Below are positions 23,423 to 35,040 of a stretch of 64,000 nucleotides of DNA, in pieces. Made by a program: the position numbers and the translations under genes. The DNA comes from Buxus sempervirens (Eukaryota > Streptophyta > Magnoliopsida > Buxales > Buxaceae), in contig OX387185.1 of NCBI GenBank assembly GCA_947561395.2, positions 47,130,602 to 47,194,601 on the forward strand. Reading direction: 5' to 3'. The notes beneath the pieces were generated by a model. That model made no database searches. It saw only the letters and a program-made list of their open reading frames with translations, and was not told the DNA's origin. Every line of letters begins with the position of its first letter. Position 1 is the stretch's first letter.

Positions 23423-25848
23423 TGTGAGACATGGAAGTGTCACCTAAGATGACTTCTAACATCATCACATGGGGATCGATAAAAATAGAGAGTCGCCACC
23501 ATTCAAATGTTAAAGTGTGAATGGACACCAAAGGGATCATAAATGCCAAATAGAGCCAAAGTAGCTCTAATACAAGGAAAAATCCAGAGATCAGGTAAGG
23601 GGAACTAGTTATGAACAGGGGAAGGTGTTAGGCACCCCCACTCATCCGTACAAGATTGTGGCCACATGCTTGCTCATGCTCAAAAATTGTTTGCTAACTA
23701 AAACTACCAAAGGAGTGCTTGAAATTAAGCACCATGTTTGTGATTCCTCCATATGAATAATCCAATGAACTTGGATTCTCTTCATGGACATACTACTTCT
23801 AGAACTTCATGAGTGAATGAAAATCGAAGTAAAATTGAAGAGAAACCAAGCTAAGGTAAAATCTGGAAAAATCAGATTGCAAGAGCTTGGAAGCTTCGAT
23901 TAGCCACAAATCACTTAATTTAGATCCAAATCAAATGAAACCAAGGCCATTTGAAAGCTGGTATGAAGTAGAATATTTAGTAAGAAAATCATCCTATTCC
24001 AATTTAAAACAAGGGAGAAATACTATGTAAAAATCTGCTGTTGAAACTCAGAAAAAGCGGTGAGTAAGCATTTTTTGAAATCCTATTCGTGGAATTTGGT
24101 TCCATATAAATCCGTGAAAACTTGCATGGACTAAGTATGTGGTGCCATCTTTCAAACGAAATAGGTCTTACACCAAACGCCATCCATTTGCGACTTGTGT
24201 GTCCTCTTGAACGTGCCTAGAGGATCACAGATTAACGCAGAACTCTGTTACAGAGCCACTCTGAGTCAATTAATCACACAAGCCACAAATCCAAACAAAT
24301 TCTCGTGAAACCTGCTAGAATAGAAAATAGACTCTTCAAGGAAAATACAGAGATTGAAATCACCAAAAACGGATTAAAAATGAGCAAACGGTGTTCAATC
24401 AAAGTGGCAAGTTCAGCAATTTGGACTGAGCTAACCTGCCGACTTTGAATAGATGGTGTCAAAAATTGGCTACATAAAAATGAATGAAAATTTTTAGATA
24501 CAAAGTAGACTTTCCCATCTATCACATATCTTTGAATTCACTCAAAAATTCATCCGGAGGATGAAGTTATAAGCATTCTAAGACAGGCCACAGATGCTGC
24601 CCTATTTTGAAGATTTTCAAATAAAAGACCAAAATCAGTGCATGTGTGCATGTGGATTCAGCCAAAATTACATGAAATCATGAAAAACAACTCATGAAGT
24701 CCTAGAAATTCATTCTAAGGCCAATGATCTCATATTTCCCATATTAAACATGGAAAATCCAAGATCTAGCCCATTCTTACAAAAATAGTGAAAAGTGTGT
24801 TTGATGGTGATGGAAATCATATTTCTAGGAGAAGGTTGGAATCCATTGCTACTGAGAGCATGGATTCGTATCTTTTCTAAAGACAAATACAAAACAGATC
24901 AGAGAAGCAACCATAGGTACAAAAATAACTAGCATGCTCTTCATCATATGTAGGTTCTAATTCTAAAGGATCCATTCCACCTTCCTTTTCCCAAGGCTCT
25001 CTCTTCACGTTTTACGGCTAGAGAGGACTCCCAGGTACTTTGGAAGAGGTTTAGGACTTGCAAACAACCACAAACTGGCTTTAAACTACAGAAAGGTAGA
25101 ATTTGGGAGTTCGAAAATGTAAAGAGAGTACTAGAAAGCTAAATAGAGCTTTACCTTGGTAGCTTGAGCCTTGAGTAGACAATCTAGCAGAGTTTCCCTT
25201 CTTCTTGCAGAGCTTCAATGTTTCAAATTGCCAGCCATTTGCAAGAGGAGGACCCCTCTATTTATAGGCACAACCAAGGGCATAAAAGTCCCAAGGGTAT
25301 GCCTATAAACACTTCTAGATTATTCCAATTCCCACTAAAGGCTTGAATTAGAGTAATTTCGCAAGTTTCGGAGGGTAAAATAGGGAGTTCAAGTCCCCAA
25401 GAGAGAGGTAATATGCGTAAATAAGACTCAGAGATCGAGCATTTTCGCAAATGCACAAAACAAGCAAAACCGCATACACAGTGCGGTTTACGCCAAACCG
25501 TCATATTATATACGGTTTCCATGCAAATTCACCACAACCGCACATACATAGTGGTTCAAATTCAGTTACGCTCCTCATGATTGTTGTCGACGTGGCCTAA
25601 CGGACTAAGCTTCTAGAAGTCGTGTGGCAGTTCACGCAAGAAGCATGAATCTCAACCACGCTGTGTGCGCCGTCGCAACCACATACATAGGGCGGTTGAG
25701 ACCAAATTCACAAAAACCGCATATACAGTGCGGTTAGCACCCCTTTTGAGTATTTCTGAACTTTTGACACATGTCAAAGCTCAAATAAAACATTTAAAAT
25801 TCATTTTGATTGTTCTTTCACATTGATGTGCAATTTGAGGTGTCTACA
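23423..25848 (-). mobile_element. solo LTR, 2.4 kb
   Basis: The plus strand runs TGTGAGACATGG ... GGTGTCTACA, flanked by a perfect 5-bp duplication GATTG (23418-23422 and 25849-25853). Read on the minus strand it starts TGTAGACACC, a common start of Ty3/Gypsy LTRs. A minus-strand TATA box (CTATAAATAG at about 25257-25266) agrees with that orientation. The family occurs again at 56808 and 58951. Five short hairpins built on AACCGCA...TGCGGTT lie at 25468-25730. There is no internal gag-pol, so it formed by LTR-LTR recombination. Confidence 0.9.
25468..25730. repeat. hairpin array in the LTR (AACCGCA/TGCGGTT)
   Basis: Five inverted repeats of about 21-24 bp occur in series: near 25468-25488, 25495-25518, 25536-25556, 25677-25699 and 25707-25730. 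Arms are 6-8 bp around a TACA/ATA loop (AACCGCATACACAGTGCGG). They lie near the start of the LTR on its coding strand. Confidence 0.75.
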
Positions 25849-26080
25849 GATTGCTGACTTCGTTCTTTCGGAATGCGACATTGTCGAGAGAGTTCGAGAA
25901 GGCTCCCGAACCCTCTTCTCTCCCTTCTCTCTCTCTATCACTCAGTTCCTTAATCCTCTTCTCCGCAGTAAGATGAAGCGTTGGCGAAACCATAAACAGG
26001 CGCATGTCGCGGCCGACTCAAATTTGTTTCTTCATATTCTTCACCCTAACGACAGATACAGCTTTGGGGCTATCGGTTGA

Positions 26081-27280
26081 TGCTAGAAATCCTCACAATA
26101 ATGCCCAAAAACCCCTTAGAAAGACTGTCTTTAGCCTGCTGGAAATTTGGCAACCATTGTAGCAATAGTGTCACCACTGCAATCATTGTAAATAGCTTAT
26201 AAATGATGATTATAAGACTTATCGAATGGTTGTTTACATATATTTGTAAAGTCATAATCAATTTTAACTTAATTTTCTCCAAACAGTTTTCTTGTCACTA
26301 TTTTGAAAATCACAAAAATAATTTGAAATTTTTTGGTTTTTAAATTGTTTCTTAAAAAGTTTTTAAACAACCCCTAATATTTCTCACAAGAAAATCTCAA
26401 ATGTTGATCAATTAATTTCCTGATTCAACTCAATCAAATGCTAAAAAATAATTAAGTATATAAAGTTCACCCCCTTACTATCAAGTTAAGCTTTTGGTAG
26501 GATTGGTGTTATAAACATTCCACTCTAACAACAGTAACCAATGCAGGCCAACATGTTACCTTTTTAATGTTCAACTACTTAAAAGAAACATGTTAGAAGC
26601 TTTTTAGTGAAGTTCTCAAGAACAGTTTTTTAGTTTTCAACAACAAAAACCCGAAAATTACGTTAGGTGATTTCATATTTAAAAATAAAAACCAATCCAA
26701 AAAATTCTTGGTCTTTAGAAGCTGAAAATGTTGGCTTTTCAAATAAATTGGAGATAGAGGTAAATAGAAGTGAAAGTGAGAGATAAAAGTGAGAAAAAAT
26801 AAATAAAAGTGAAAGCATTTGGGCCAACATTCCAAAATCTTAAGGTTCTCTTTATACGATGATATCGATAGAATTGTTTTTCAAGTTTTATAGGGATATT
26901 TTTGTAATTTATTGTTTAGTTATATAATCATTGAAGGCTTTGTTCGATATCACCGCTACTACTACCAAGACGGCCACAATTATATTACGGTTGGGTTCAA
27001 GGCCGTATCAAGGCAAGTTGGGCTAAACCCAATCCTGCTTTAACCTAATTTATGCCATACCAAACCCTAACCATTATGGGCAGGTGGTTTCCCATTTAAC
27101 TTGACTCATTGCATCCATGTGGGAGACGCATTTTTCAATTTTTCATTCTTGCAAATGTTATAATATTACAATTTTGCCACTATTATAACTTAAAGTAACT
27201 TTTTATTAATTTATCCTTGCCATACGAAAATGTTTTATAACAAATTTCGAGAATATCTTCAAGAGTGTTAAATATTACAA
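26081..27280. other. no gene seen
   Basis: AT-rich sequence with only short ORFs. The segment 26593-26835 (minus) is low-complexity Phe/Leu-rich and not credible. Some sequence resembles the common plant repeat with GTTTTCAAAAACAG-like ends (also near 34700 and 36940), but boundaries are unclear. Confidence 0.4.
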
Positions 27281-27289
27281 GTTTGAAAT

Positions 27290-28283
27290 GAGTTTTTAAA
27301 AACTAAATTCCAACAAAAACCATTGTTTTCATACAAAGCTTTATTGTAAGCCTTGGTTGTGGAATGAGTTTCCTAAATGAATGGCAATCAAGGCCTTATT
27401 TTTCACTCAATGAAAAAGGAAATGGCTCATCACAATAAGAATATACACAAGGGGTAAGATAAAGTATGAAACATTTTCGAGGAAAAAAAACCTCTTAGAA
27501 GTCGTAAGAAAAACACTTTAAAAAGGAGGCTACTCCAGGTTTTAGAAATACGATCTCTCGATATATAACTCAACTGTAGACATATAAAAATATATATTTG
27601 TTAAATTCTCCATGCAGTGTCTTAATAATTAGGAATATTTACAGTTTACCCCCTTAGCTTTCCAACAATATAGTTTTCTTCCTTTACCAATTACCACCTT
27701 GAGGTTTTCTATGTGTAACAATCTCTCTCTTTTAGAAGTTTGTCAATCATAAGTTGATTCATAACTAAAAAATATTAATTGACAAATTTACCTTTATTAT
27801 TTACATTTCAAAGTCAATGAAGCTTTATTTAGACTCTGAATACCAAAAATACCCTCTAGGCATTGTAACACAACACGGTTTTGGTTTTTTTTTCCATTTG
27901 AATCAATATTGTAAGGATTGAACCAGCCCACTAGAGGGTAATCTTCGTATTAAATTTTAAATAATTATAATTATAAAGGCAAAATTGTCAATATATATTT
28001 TATGTCTTACCACCTAATCAACATTGTTGACATTATAAATTTTTTTTTTTTTTTTGATAAAGTTGTTGACATTATAATGTTAAAACCTTAAAATGTAACT
28101 ACCCTAATAATTATAAGATTTAGATTTAAGAAATGTCTAAGACAAGATTATATCTCACTGTATTTTGTACAAATATAAAGTTAGTGATTCAAGTTAAAAC
28201 GACGCGTTGCCCACCAACAGCCAGTTTATTATAAAATATTTCACTATTTAAGGCCTCCCAAGTGTTACACAAGACCATCGAAC
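27290..28283 (+). promoter_or_regulatory. upstream region and promoter of gene 2
   Basis: The stretch 27290-27620 matches 37020-37345 upstream of gene 3 (TAAGCCYTGG, GGAGRCTACTCCA, TATATAACTCAACT), so the duplicated unit reaches at least 1 kb 5' of the gene. A MITE (27630-28106) interrupts it. The proximal part has GTTGCCCACCAACAG, the TATA-like TTATTATAAAATAT at about 28227, and TTTAAGGCCTCCCAAGTG. Confidence 0.55.
27630..28106. mobile_element. MITE, 0.5 kb, in gene 2 promoter
   Basis: It begins TAGGAATATTTACAGTTTAC and ends as an imperfect inverse (GTAACTACCCTA). A second copy lies at 51147-51663. Gene 3's promoter carries the matching empty position (GTTTTAGTAATTAT then AGATTGAAATTTAAGAAATG near 37355). 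The exact target duplication is ambiguous because the site is AT-rich (about TAATAATT). Confidence 0.65.
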
Positions 28284-28307
28284 TTGGAGAGTCAGCGAGA
28301 AATTGAT

Positions 28308-30163
28308 ATGTCTTTCGCTGCATTTATGCTCTTATTGATCTTCTCACCATCTTCCACTTCTGCAATTCGTCAAGGTAAGTTTTACACACACACACACACC
28401 AGGAAGATGCTTTATTTCGACATCTATTCATCATAATCAAGTCTTAAAGCTCAGAGACATTGATAATGATTCTGACTACGTTGCTTGTATTGTTCTTGTG
28501 ATACAGGAGATGGATTCCCTCATATGACTTCAGATGCAGGAGAACTCTCAGGTTTGTCATTTGACTACATCATTGTAGGGGGAGGTACTAGTGGTTGTCC
28601 CCTAGCAGCAACCCTGTCACAGAGATTCTCAGTGCTTCTGGTAGAACGAGGTGGATTGCCTTTTGGTGATCCCCTCATATCAGAAAGGAAGAATTTCGGG
28701 TTTCCATGGATAAAAACCGATGAGTTCTCATCTGTTGCACAAAGGTTTATCTCTGAGGAGGGAGTTACGAATTACAGGGGAAGGGTTTTAGGGGGAAGCA
28801 CTGCAATCAATGGTGGGCTTTATGGCCGAGCAAGCAAGGATTTTATTAAGAAGGCTGGGTGGAATGAGGAGCAAGTGAGAGATTCTTATGAGTGGGTGGA
28901 ATCTAAGGTAATCTTTGTACCCAAGCTCACCCCATGGCAGTCTACTGTCAAAGATAGCCTTCTCGAGTCGGAAATTCTACCTTTTAATGGCTTTAGCTTG
29001 GAGCATCTTGAGGGAACAAAAGTGGCTGGAACTATTTTTAATGAATTTGGGATGAGACATACTGCTGCAAATATATTGAAGTCTAAAGATTGGAGTCATC
29101 TCACTGTTCTACTGAATACAACAGTAAAAAATGTCATTTTCAGTGATAATGGTAAGAAAGGTGCTGGTTTCTTTAATTCATTTTCCAATCGCAGAAACAG
29201 ATTATTGCATTAAAACATTTTTGTGCAAAATTCATTGCTCACATAATTCTTTTTACCCTTTACCCTGCAGAAAATGGAGGGAAGCCAAGAGCTTGTGGCA
29301 TAAGATTCATGAGAAGTAATGGCAGCCCAGATGAGACCTATGAAATCTACCTCAACAAACCTTTGGTTGATAGAGAGTCATGGGGTGATATAATACTGTC
29401 TGCAGGCGCATTAGGCAGTCCTCAGATCCTTATGTTAAGTGGCATTGGACCCCAAGGACACCTCAAACAATTTGATATAGTACCCATTGTGGATGCAAGA
29501 AATGTCGGCAAAGGTATCAAAGACAACCCAGGGATCAGCCTTTCTGTAGACTCGGAGCAAAAACCTGGACCACCAGATCCAGCTCAAGTGGTTGGAATAG
29601 CGGAGAATTTCCAAATCATAGTTGAATCGGTAATTGCACCCGTAAGCGCCAATGCAACGAGAATGTCGATTTCAGCAAAAATTGCATTTCCAAGATCTGA
29701 AGGGAAGCTAAAGCTGAGGAACACAGACCCCAGACGTAATCCCTCAGTCAAATACAATTATCTTTCTAGAAAGGGAGACCTGAACAAGTGTGTGAAGGGG
29801 GGTCGGTTGATCGAGCGAGTTGCACAGTCCAAGTCGATCGATTTGTTTCTAGGACGCCACCGTAACAAAACCAGGAAGTCCACCACAGAGGAGCTGAGAG
29901 AATTTTGCAAGAAGAATGTGACGTCATACTACCATTATCACGGAGGGTGCGCAGTTGGGTCTGTCGTTGATAAGGATTACAGGGTTTATGGAGTTGAAGG
30001 ATTGAGGATTGTTGATGGGTCAACCTTGGTGGATTCACCTGGTTCAAATCCGATGGCAACTATGCTAATGCTTGGCAGGTACCAAGGGATGCAGATATTG
30101 AAGGAGAGAGAACACAAAGATGCCTTGCAGAAGAAAATTCATGGTTACCATTATTGGCTTTAG
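28308..30163 (+). CDS. (R)-mandelonitrile lyase-like GMC oxidoreductase, gene 2
   Basis: Exons are 28308-28374, 28507-29151 and 29271-30163, with GT-AG phase-1 introns. The ancestral start (ATGGAGATTCAG in the sister genes) is TTGGAGAGTCAG here, at 28284. I therefore start at the next in-frame ATG, 28308, giving 534 aa. This still leaves a usable signal peptide (MSFAAFMLLLIF...STSA). FAD motif VGGGTSGCP, GMC signatures GRVLGGSTAINGG and GALGSPQILMLSGIG, and the HYHGG active-site motif are all intact. The later motif is SPGSNPMATMLMLGRY, with Ser for Thr. The C-terminus (DALQKKIHGYHYWL) is full length and differs from that of genes 3 and 4. The protein is probably secreted. Activity depends on whether the downstream ATG is used. 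Confidence 0.85.
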
Positions 30164-30597
30164 TGTACTTCCTCGTAATGCTTTGTAACACTATTACACA
30201 GTGGGTAGTTTGTCAACATCAGTGTTGAAAAAATAGCAAAACAGCAAAACAAGCAAATAAAAGGGCGCAAAGTTTGGCATTTGCTAAGCGAATAAAAAAA
30301 ATATTTAAGTTGTTCGTGGAGCTAAGTGCATGGGCCCTTACGCTAACAACACGGGCGCAGATTGTTGAAAAAGAAAAATATTTTGAGTGGTGTGATATTG
30401 ATCTAAAATTGCAAGAGTTGGCAGCGCACGGTCGAATGGAGACTTATCATGTGAGATTGAGACGTTCTACCGGCTTTACCCCAATTTTAAGCCGAGATTC
30501 AATCTTTCATAGTATTATACTGTATTGATCAATGTTGTTGGAGTGGGATGCTGCTATAGGAAGTGTCCGTATAATTTTGTGATTATTTCATGTGGAT
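30164..30597 (+). other. 3' flank of gene 2
   Basis: The region includes the shared downstream unit (AGTGCATGGGCCCTTACGCT, GCGCAGATTGTTGAAAAA) also found after genes 1 and 4. The ORF 30274-30528 falls in this repeat and is not supported as a gene. Confidence 0.5.
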
Positions 30598-30605
30598 GTG
30601 GGGCC

Positions 30606-31184
30606 TATGACTGTAAACGGGTTGGATTCAGACCAGATCCACCAAGATCCAAAATCGAATCCGATTAAATTATAGGATATCTGAATCCAAATAAATATCC
30701 AACGGATCCTTCATATTTGTTACTGTATCCAAATCTGATTATGGTTATAAAATCTGTATCCGAATCCAATTATCCAATTAAAAGTTTGAATTTGAAAATT
30801 CCAATTAAATAGGCTTTGTTTACTATAATTATACTGAATAATACTTCAAATAATCTTAAAATCTATAACTTAGGTGGACTTGGATTAAAAAAATTCGACC
30901 CTTAGAAAATTAAGTGGACTTGGATCTTGATCCTTAGATCCAAGTGGATCTTAGCATCCTTAGAAAATTAAAAAAATTACAAACATATATAATTTAAGTG
31001 GACTTGGATCTTAATCCGGCAGGTATGACCCTGATCGAAATCTAAATTCGATTATAAATGAATCTGATTTTCTAATATAAATCCGACCCAATGGATATTT
31101 AATTGGTAAAAAATCAATAAAATCGGATTATTTAATTGAAAACGGGCTATAAACGGGTCATGATTTGACCCATTGCCAGCCCTA
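30606..31184. mobile_element. hAT-type MITE, 579 bp
   Basis: The right end is GACCCATTGCCAGCCCTA. The left end TATGACTGTAAACGGGTT is a diverged inverse of it. A perfect 8-bp target duplication GTGGGGCC flanks it (30598-30605 and 31185-31192). It is rich in GGATCC/AATCCGA motifs. The element at 53251-53798 has the same termini and is a family member. Confidence 0.85.
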
Positions 31185-31192
31185 GTGGGGCC

Positions 31193-32100
31193 AATCAAAA
31201 AAACACTTGCCGTTGGATGTTGCACATGGTAGCACCCCACTCTAACAACAATGACCAATCGAGTCTAACATTGTAGAAGATTTCATCCCGTTTGATTTTG
31301 AGTACAAAAACACGAAGCCAAACGAGGTGTGTTCCCTTTTTTTTTGGGCTGAAGTCTTAATTAAATTGAAGCATACCAAAATCTAAAGTCCATATATAGT
31401 AAATAGACAATAATTATGATGCAAATTACCATTAATTAAGGCATATAGAAGAAACTCACTTGACTTAACAGCAAATTAACATTATTAACATTAATCGGGT
31501 TTGCATGTTGTTAATTTGTTGGGAAAACCATAACTCTCCCATGGAGGAGCAGAGGAGTAAATGTGAAAAGGACCTCTGAGATGAACAAGGCGCTTGTTCT
31601 CAAAGCTGTATGGCAACTCAAATGAGCACAATAGCTACTGGCATAAGATAATGAATAACACATACTTCCCTCATACTGATTTTATGCCGGTTCGTTGCAA
31701 GGCAAATCAATCCTATAGTGGAAACAAAAGATAAAGAAATGGATGACAAGGAAGCTGGTGGACAATAGGATCTTGACAGGAAATTCACATCAGAGAGGAC
31801 AAGTGGATCCATTCAATCCCAACAACAATCCAGATCCAAAAAAATCAAGATCATTTTAACATCACGAACGTAAGTTAGTTGATTGACCAAGAAACAGGTG
31901 AGTGGAAGGTTGATTTGTTAAAATTTCTTTTGGGAGCTTGAAATGGTCAGAAAAATCCTTGCAACTTTGATAGACCCTGTCAATAGTTGTGATAACCGAT
32001 CCTGAGCGAGTTCTGATTCCGATAAATTCACAGTTGCGTTGGCTTAGCATTTGATTTATGGGTTTGATGTGCTTGCTACTGATCTAGCATGGTTGAAAAT
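31193..32100. other. no gene seen
   Basis: Only short, uninformative ORFs on either strand (for example 31618-31812 and 31862-32050, minus). It borders the LINE fragment on the right and may contain more decayed LINE sequence. Confidence 0.4.
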
Positions 32101-32104
32101 TTGG

Positions 32105-32695
32105 CATGTAGGTTGTCCTAACAGATTAAAGTTGTTCATGTGAAAGTGTTTAAGAAACAGTCTTCCAACGGTTGCATTGCTTAATTCCAGAATAGGGGGT
32201 TTTGATGCTGAATGTCTGTTGTGCTAGGAGGCTGTAGAAAGCCTTGAACATGTGATGCTTCATTGCCCATTCTCCCGGGCGATTTGGTTTAAGGGGATTG
32301 GTCGCTCCACCTAGAACCGTGGCCCTACTTCATCCTTTAAGCTTTGGTTTTTTATTCTTATTTCGTTGTCAGATCCTCAAAATTTTTTCGATTTTAACAA
32401 AAGGTTCTTCCTTTCTCAAGTAGTCAATTTTGTTTGGGCAATTTGGAAGGAAAGAAATGGTGCTATCTTTGATAGACAAGTACCTTCGCTGGAACAAACC
32501 TGTAGTTATTTGCATGAAATACAGAAGGATTCTATCTTCCTAGAAAAAGAAAAAGTTTAGACGACAAGAGATAGGCAATGTATTGAGATTGTATGGAAAA
32601 GGCCTAAGCCATCATTTGTCAAGATCAATTTTGATGGAGTCTTTTGCCATTCGACACGGAAGGCTTTGATTGGAGGTACTGCTAGAGATCAATTT
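32105..32695 (+). mobile_element. LINE ORF2 C-terminal fragment (zf-RVT and RNase H)
   Basis: One frame, broken by in-frame stops, reads a zf-RVT domain (LRNSLPTVALLNSRI, CLLC, ESLEHVMLHCPFSRAIW). Then comes NFVWAIWKERNGAIF (32366-32560 is open) and the start of an RVT_3 RNase H domain (VKINFDGVFCHSTRKALIGG). This order is typical of the end of plant LINE ORF2. The first Trp codon of the zf-RVT region is TGA and a later codon is TAG, so it is dead. The match ends near 32695, where a dispersed repeat begins. Confidence 0.75.
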
Positions 32696-32790
32696 TATGG
32701 CAAATATCATGTTTTACTGATTCATTGCATCTTTTTTTACTATGTTTGTTCAGTTGTGATCGTCTGGCTTTGGCCTCCCGTAATGTAATA

Positions 32791-33069
32791 CTAGCATGGT
32801 TCACGTGCAGTACTGCACGCACGTAAAAAAGGGAGGGAGTAGTTTTAAAACTGTACGTGGAGAGAGAATAAGTGGGAAGAGAGGGAATGAAGAGAGGAGA
32901 AGTGGGGGTAGTTACAAACTAATTGTTTTTAAACGAAATAGTGAGTTGAGACAGGTATAGCCCTGTATTATTGAAACTAAACTATACAGGAGATGGGCAT
33001 TTTGTGAAAGTTGTAACTTGTTGTTTGGCACGATTCCCAAAAAGGGCGCCTCGCTTTATATATAGTAGA
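32791..33069 (-). mobile_element. short Helitron, 279 bp, with an empty-site match
   Basis: On the minus strand it starts TCTACTATATATAAAGCG and ends with a hairpin (GTGCAGTACTGCAC within ACGTGCG...CACGTG), a short spacer and CTAG. Flanks are A and T. The other copy of the surrounding repeat (about 43028) reads TAATATTGATC, exactly the uninterrupted A-T site. This is direct evidence of Helitron-type insertion without target duplication. Confidence 0.9.
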
Positions 33070-33299
33070 TTGATCTTTTGGAATGAAAATTTTTAGGCTA
33101 TGCCTTCATCCAAAAGAAAAAAGAAAAAGGCTTTAATTAATTGCCACCGTAACCACCCCCACGATCGTTATCACTACCACCCCCTCTCATCAGGAGGAGC
33201 CTTTTTGCTGGAAGATAGGCTGGAACGTCCATCGATCTTCACCACGTACCCCACTCATTTATCACACCAACTTATCATGGGCATAATATTTTACCCATG

Positions 33300-33450
33300 A
33301 TGACATGGGTTGTAATTGTGTTGTATCCCATAATGAGTTGGGTTGTATTTAATAATAATTGAGTTGTACCCTATTATGAACTAGATTGTACCCACGATGA
33401 GTTAGGTTCTACGTTCCCATGATGAGTTGGGGGTTGTATCCTATGATAAT
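33300..33450. repeat. degenerate tandem array (GGTTGTAYCC)
   Basis: Several units of about 24 bp with consensus GGGTTGTAYCCNATGATGAG. The longer version is at 43315-43565. Confidence 0.7.
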
Positions 33451-33480
33451 TGGGTATGATCTATGCTTCAGATTTCGGCA

Positions 33481-35040
33481 GTAACCCAAAACTTAACCCT
33501 CCCTTTATAAAGTATGTATAGATTGTTATATGTATATATATATATATAGATGTTTCCCTGAAGAACTTTTGAGAATACATTCATAGAGAAAAGGATGGCA
33601 TATTTTGTGTGGATATATGTGAGCTATACTCATACAAAAAAAAAAGTCTTCATATCCAATTTTAGAATCACAAAACTGGTCAATTCAATGTATTCAACAA
33701 GTAGCTAGCATGAGCTGAGCTTGAGCCCAAAAATTAAGGTGAGCCTTAGCACTGATTTAATTAATGGGTTTGAGCCGAGCTTCGCAGCCCGAGGTCATAA
33801 ACTTATAATTCTATATTATTTGTAAAAATAAACTAATATTATTAAGCTTTAAAAAATGTAATCTTTATAACTTGTAATTTTTAGTCATTTTTCCAACTTC
33901 GTGTATTACACCCAGTTTTTGCAGATTCATAATTAAACATTTCGGTTATAATTTAGATTAATACAAGCTTTGACGACCTAAGGCCTGAGCCAAGTCTTGA
34001 CCCAAAACCTTTTTAGGGCTTGAACGGAGCCGAAGCACTTCCTCAGAGTTTACGACCCTGATGCGAGGTAGGTAGAGCTCAGCAGTCAGCACCATGGATT
34101 TCCATTTGCCGCACCCAGTTACTGCTTTTTGTGTGCTTAAAGAAAGAAAAACAAAAAAAAAAAAAAAAAAAAAACCAAAGAAAGCAGGAAATGAAAAAAA
34201 TGGTTGAGAGATTTGAAGTATCATTAGATACACCTATAGCACTCCAAGCAAGGCTATAATTAATTACACTGAAGCAAAATCATTGGACATCCACTGCAGA
34301 AAAGAAAAAAAACAATAATGATAAAGATAAGGATGCAAATATATTGATTTTTGGGTCCCACCAATTTTGTATTGAATAGTCAAATCCATGCAATCAGTGC
34401 ATCATAGCCCTTGGATTCTGATTTGATTCATAGCTCTTGCTTATTTATATCTATATTTGAACTCTGGATCCTCAGGTTCATATTCGGTATTTTCGGATTG
34501 AATTAGGTCGAGATTGGACGTATTGACAGCCCTCTCACTAAGTGGCGCCCTCACACGTTCTTCAAGCCATCTTAGTTTGCATGGTAAGGAAACCATTAGC
34601 ATTTAATTTTATGGAACATGCTCCATTTTTTTTTCTTATTTATTTATTTATTTTTCGTGTTTTGATATGCTCAACTATTTATGGAAATATGTTAAAAGAT
34701 ATTGGTAACGTTTTCAAAAACAGCTTTTTGGGTTTAAGAAAAAAAAAAAAACCTAAATATTATTTTTGGCAAGGATAGTTTTCAAATTGATTATATCTAT
34801 AAGACCAAAAACAACATGATCTATAGAAGCTAAAAATATAAGCTCTTATGGTGGCATTTTTGTAATTTTTATTTCGTTAATAGAATAAGTTGTGGGTGTA
34901 AGTGCATGCTGAACAATTTAGATAGTTATTCGGGGGGATATAGTAATTTTTTAAAAAATTTTAAGATGCAGTTTAGGGAAGACTGATTCTTAGGAAATCA
35001 AATGCTTTGCTAGAACCTCCCCTATCTACATATATAATAA
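33481..35040. other. no gene seen
   Basis: AT-rich sequence with an (AT)n stretch at 33528-33548 and a 21-bp poly-A at about 34153-34173. The ORFs 33958-34233 (minus) and 34542-34778 lie across low-complexity sequence and are not supported. Confidence 0.4.

Larger units (their letters stand above)
23398..26080 (+). pseudogene. unidentified ORF interrupted by a solo LTR
   Basis: An ATG at 23398 opens a frame that is cut after 25 nt by the LTR at 23423. With the LTR and one TSD copy removed, the frame continues exactly from 25854 to a TGA at 26078-26080, about 83 codons in all. The right part contains ADFVLSECDIVERVREGSRT and FLHILHPNDRYSFGA. I do not recognise the family. It follows a Helitron-like 5' start at 23247 and may be a captured gene start. 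The LTR must inactivate it in this form. Confidence 0.35.
32692..33480 (+). repeat. dispersed repeat, copy A (copy B at 42938-43560)
   Basis: Both copies share TATCATGTTTYACTGATTCA, GGCTTTGGCCTCCC, TTTTGGAATGAAAATTT, an A/G-rich tract, and TTAATTAATTGCCACC. A GGTTGTAYCC tandem array follows. Copy A contains a Helitron (32791-33069) that copy B lacks. No coding function is evident. Confidence 0.8.

Noticed and set aside
24274-24525. Minus-strand ORFs inside the solo LTRs (also 25262-25522, 58611-58826, 60666-60851)
   Set aside because: They lie in defined LTR sequence and have no gag, protease or pol motifs.
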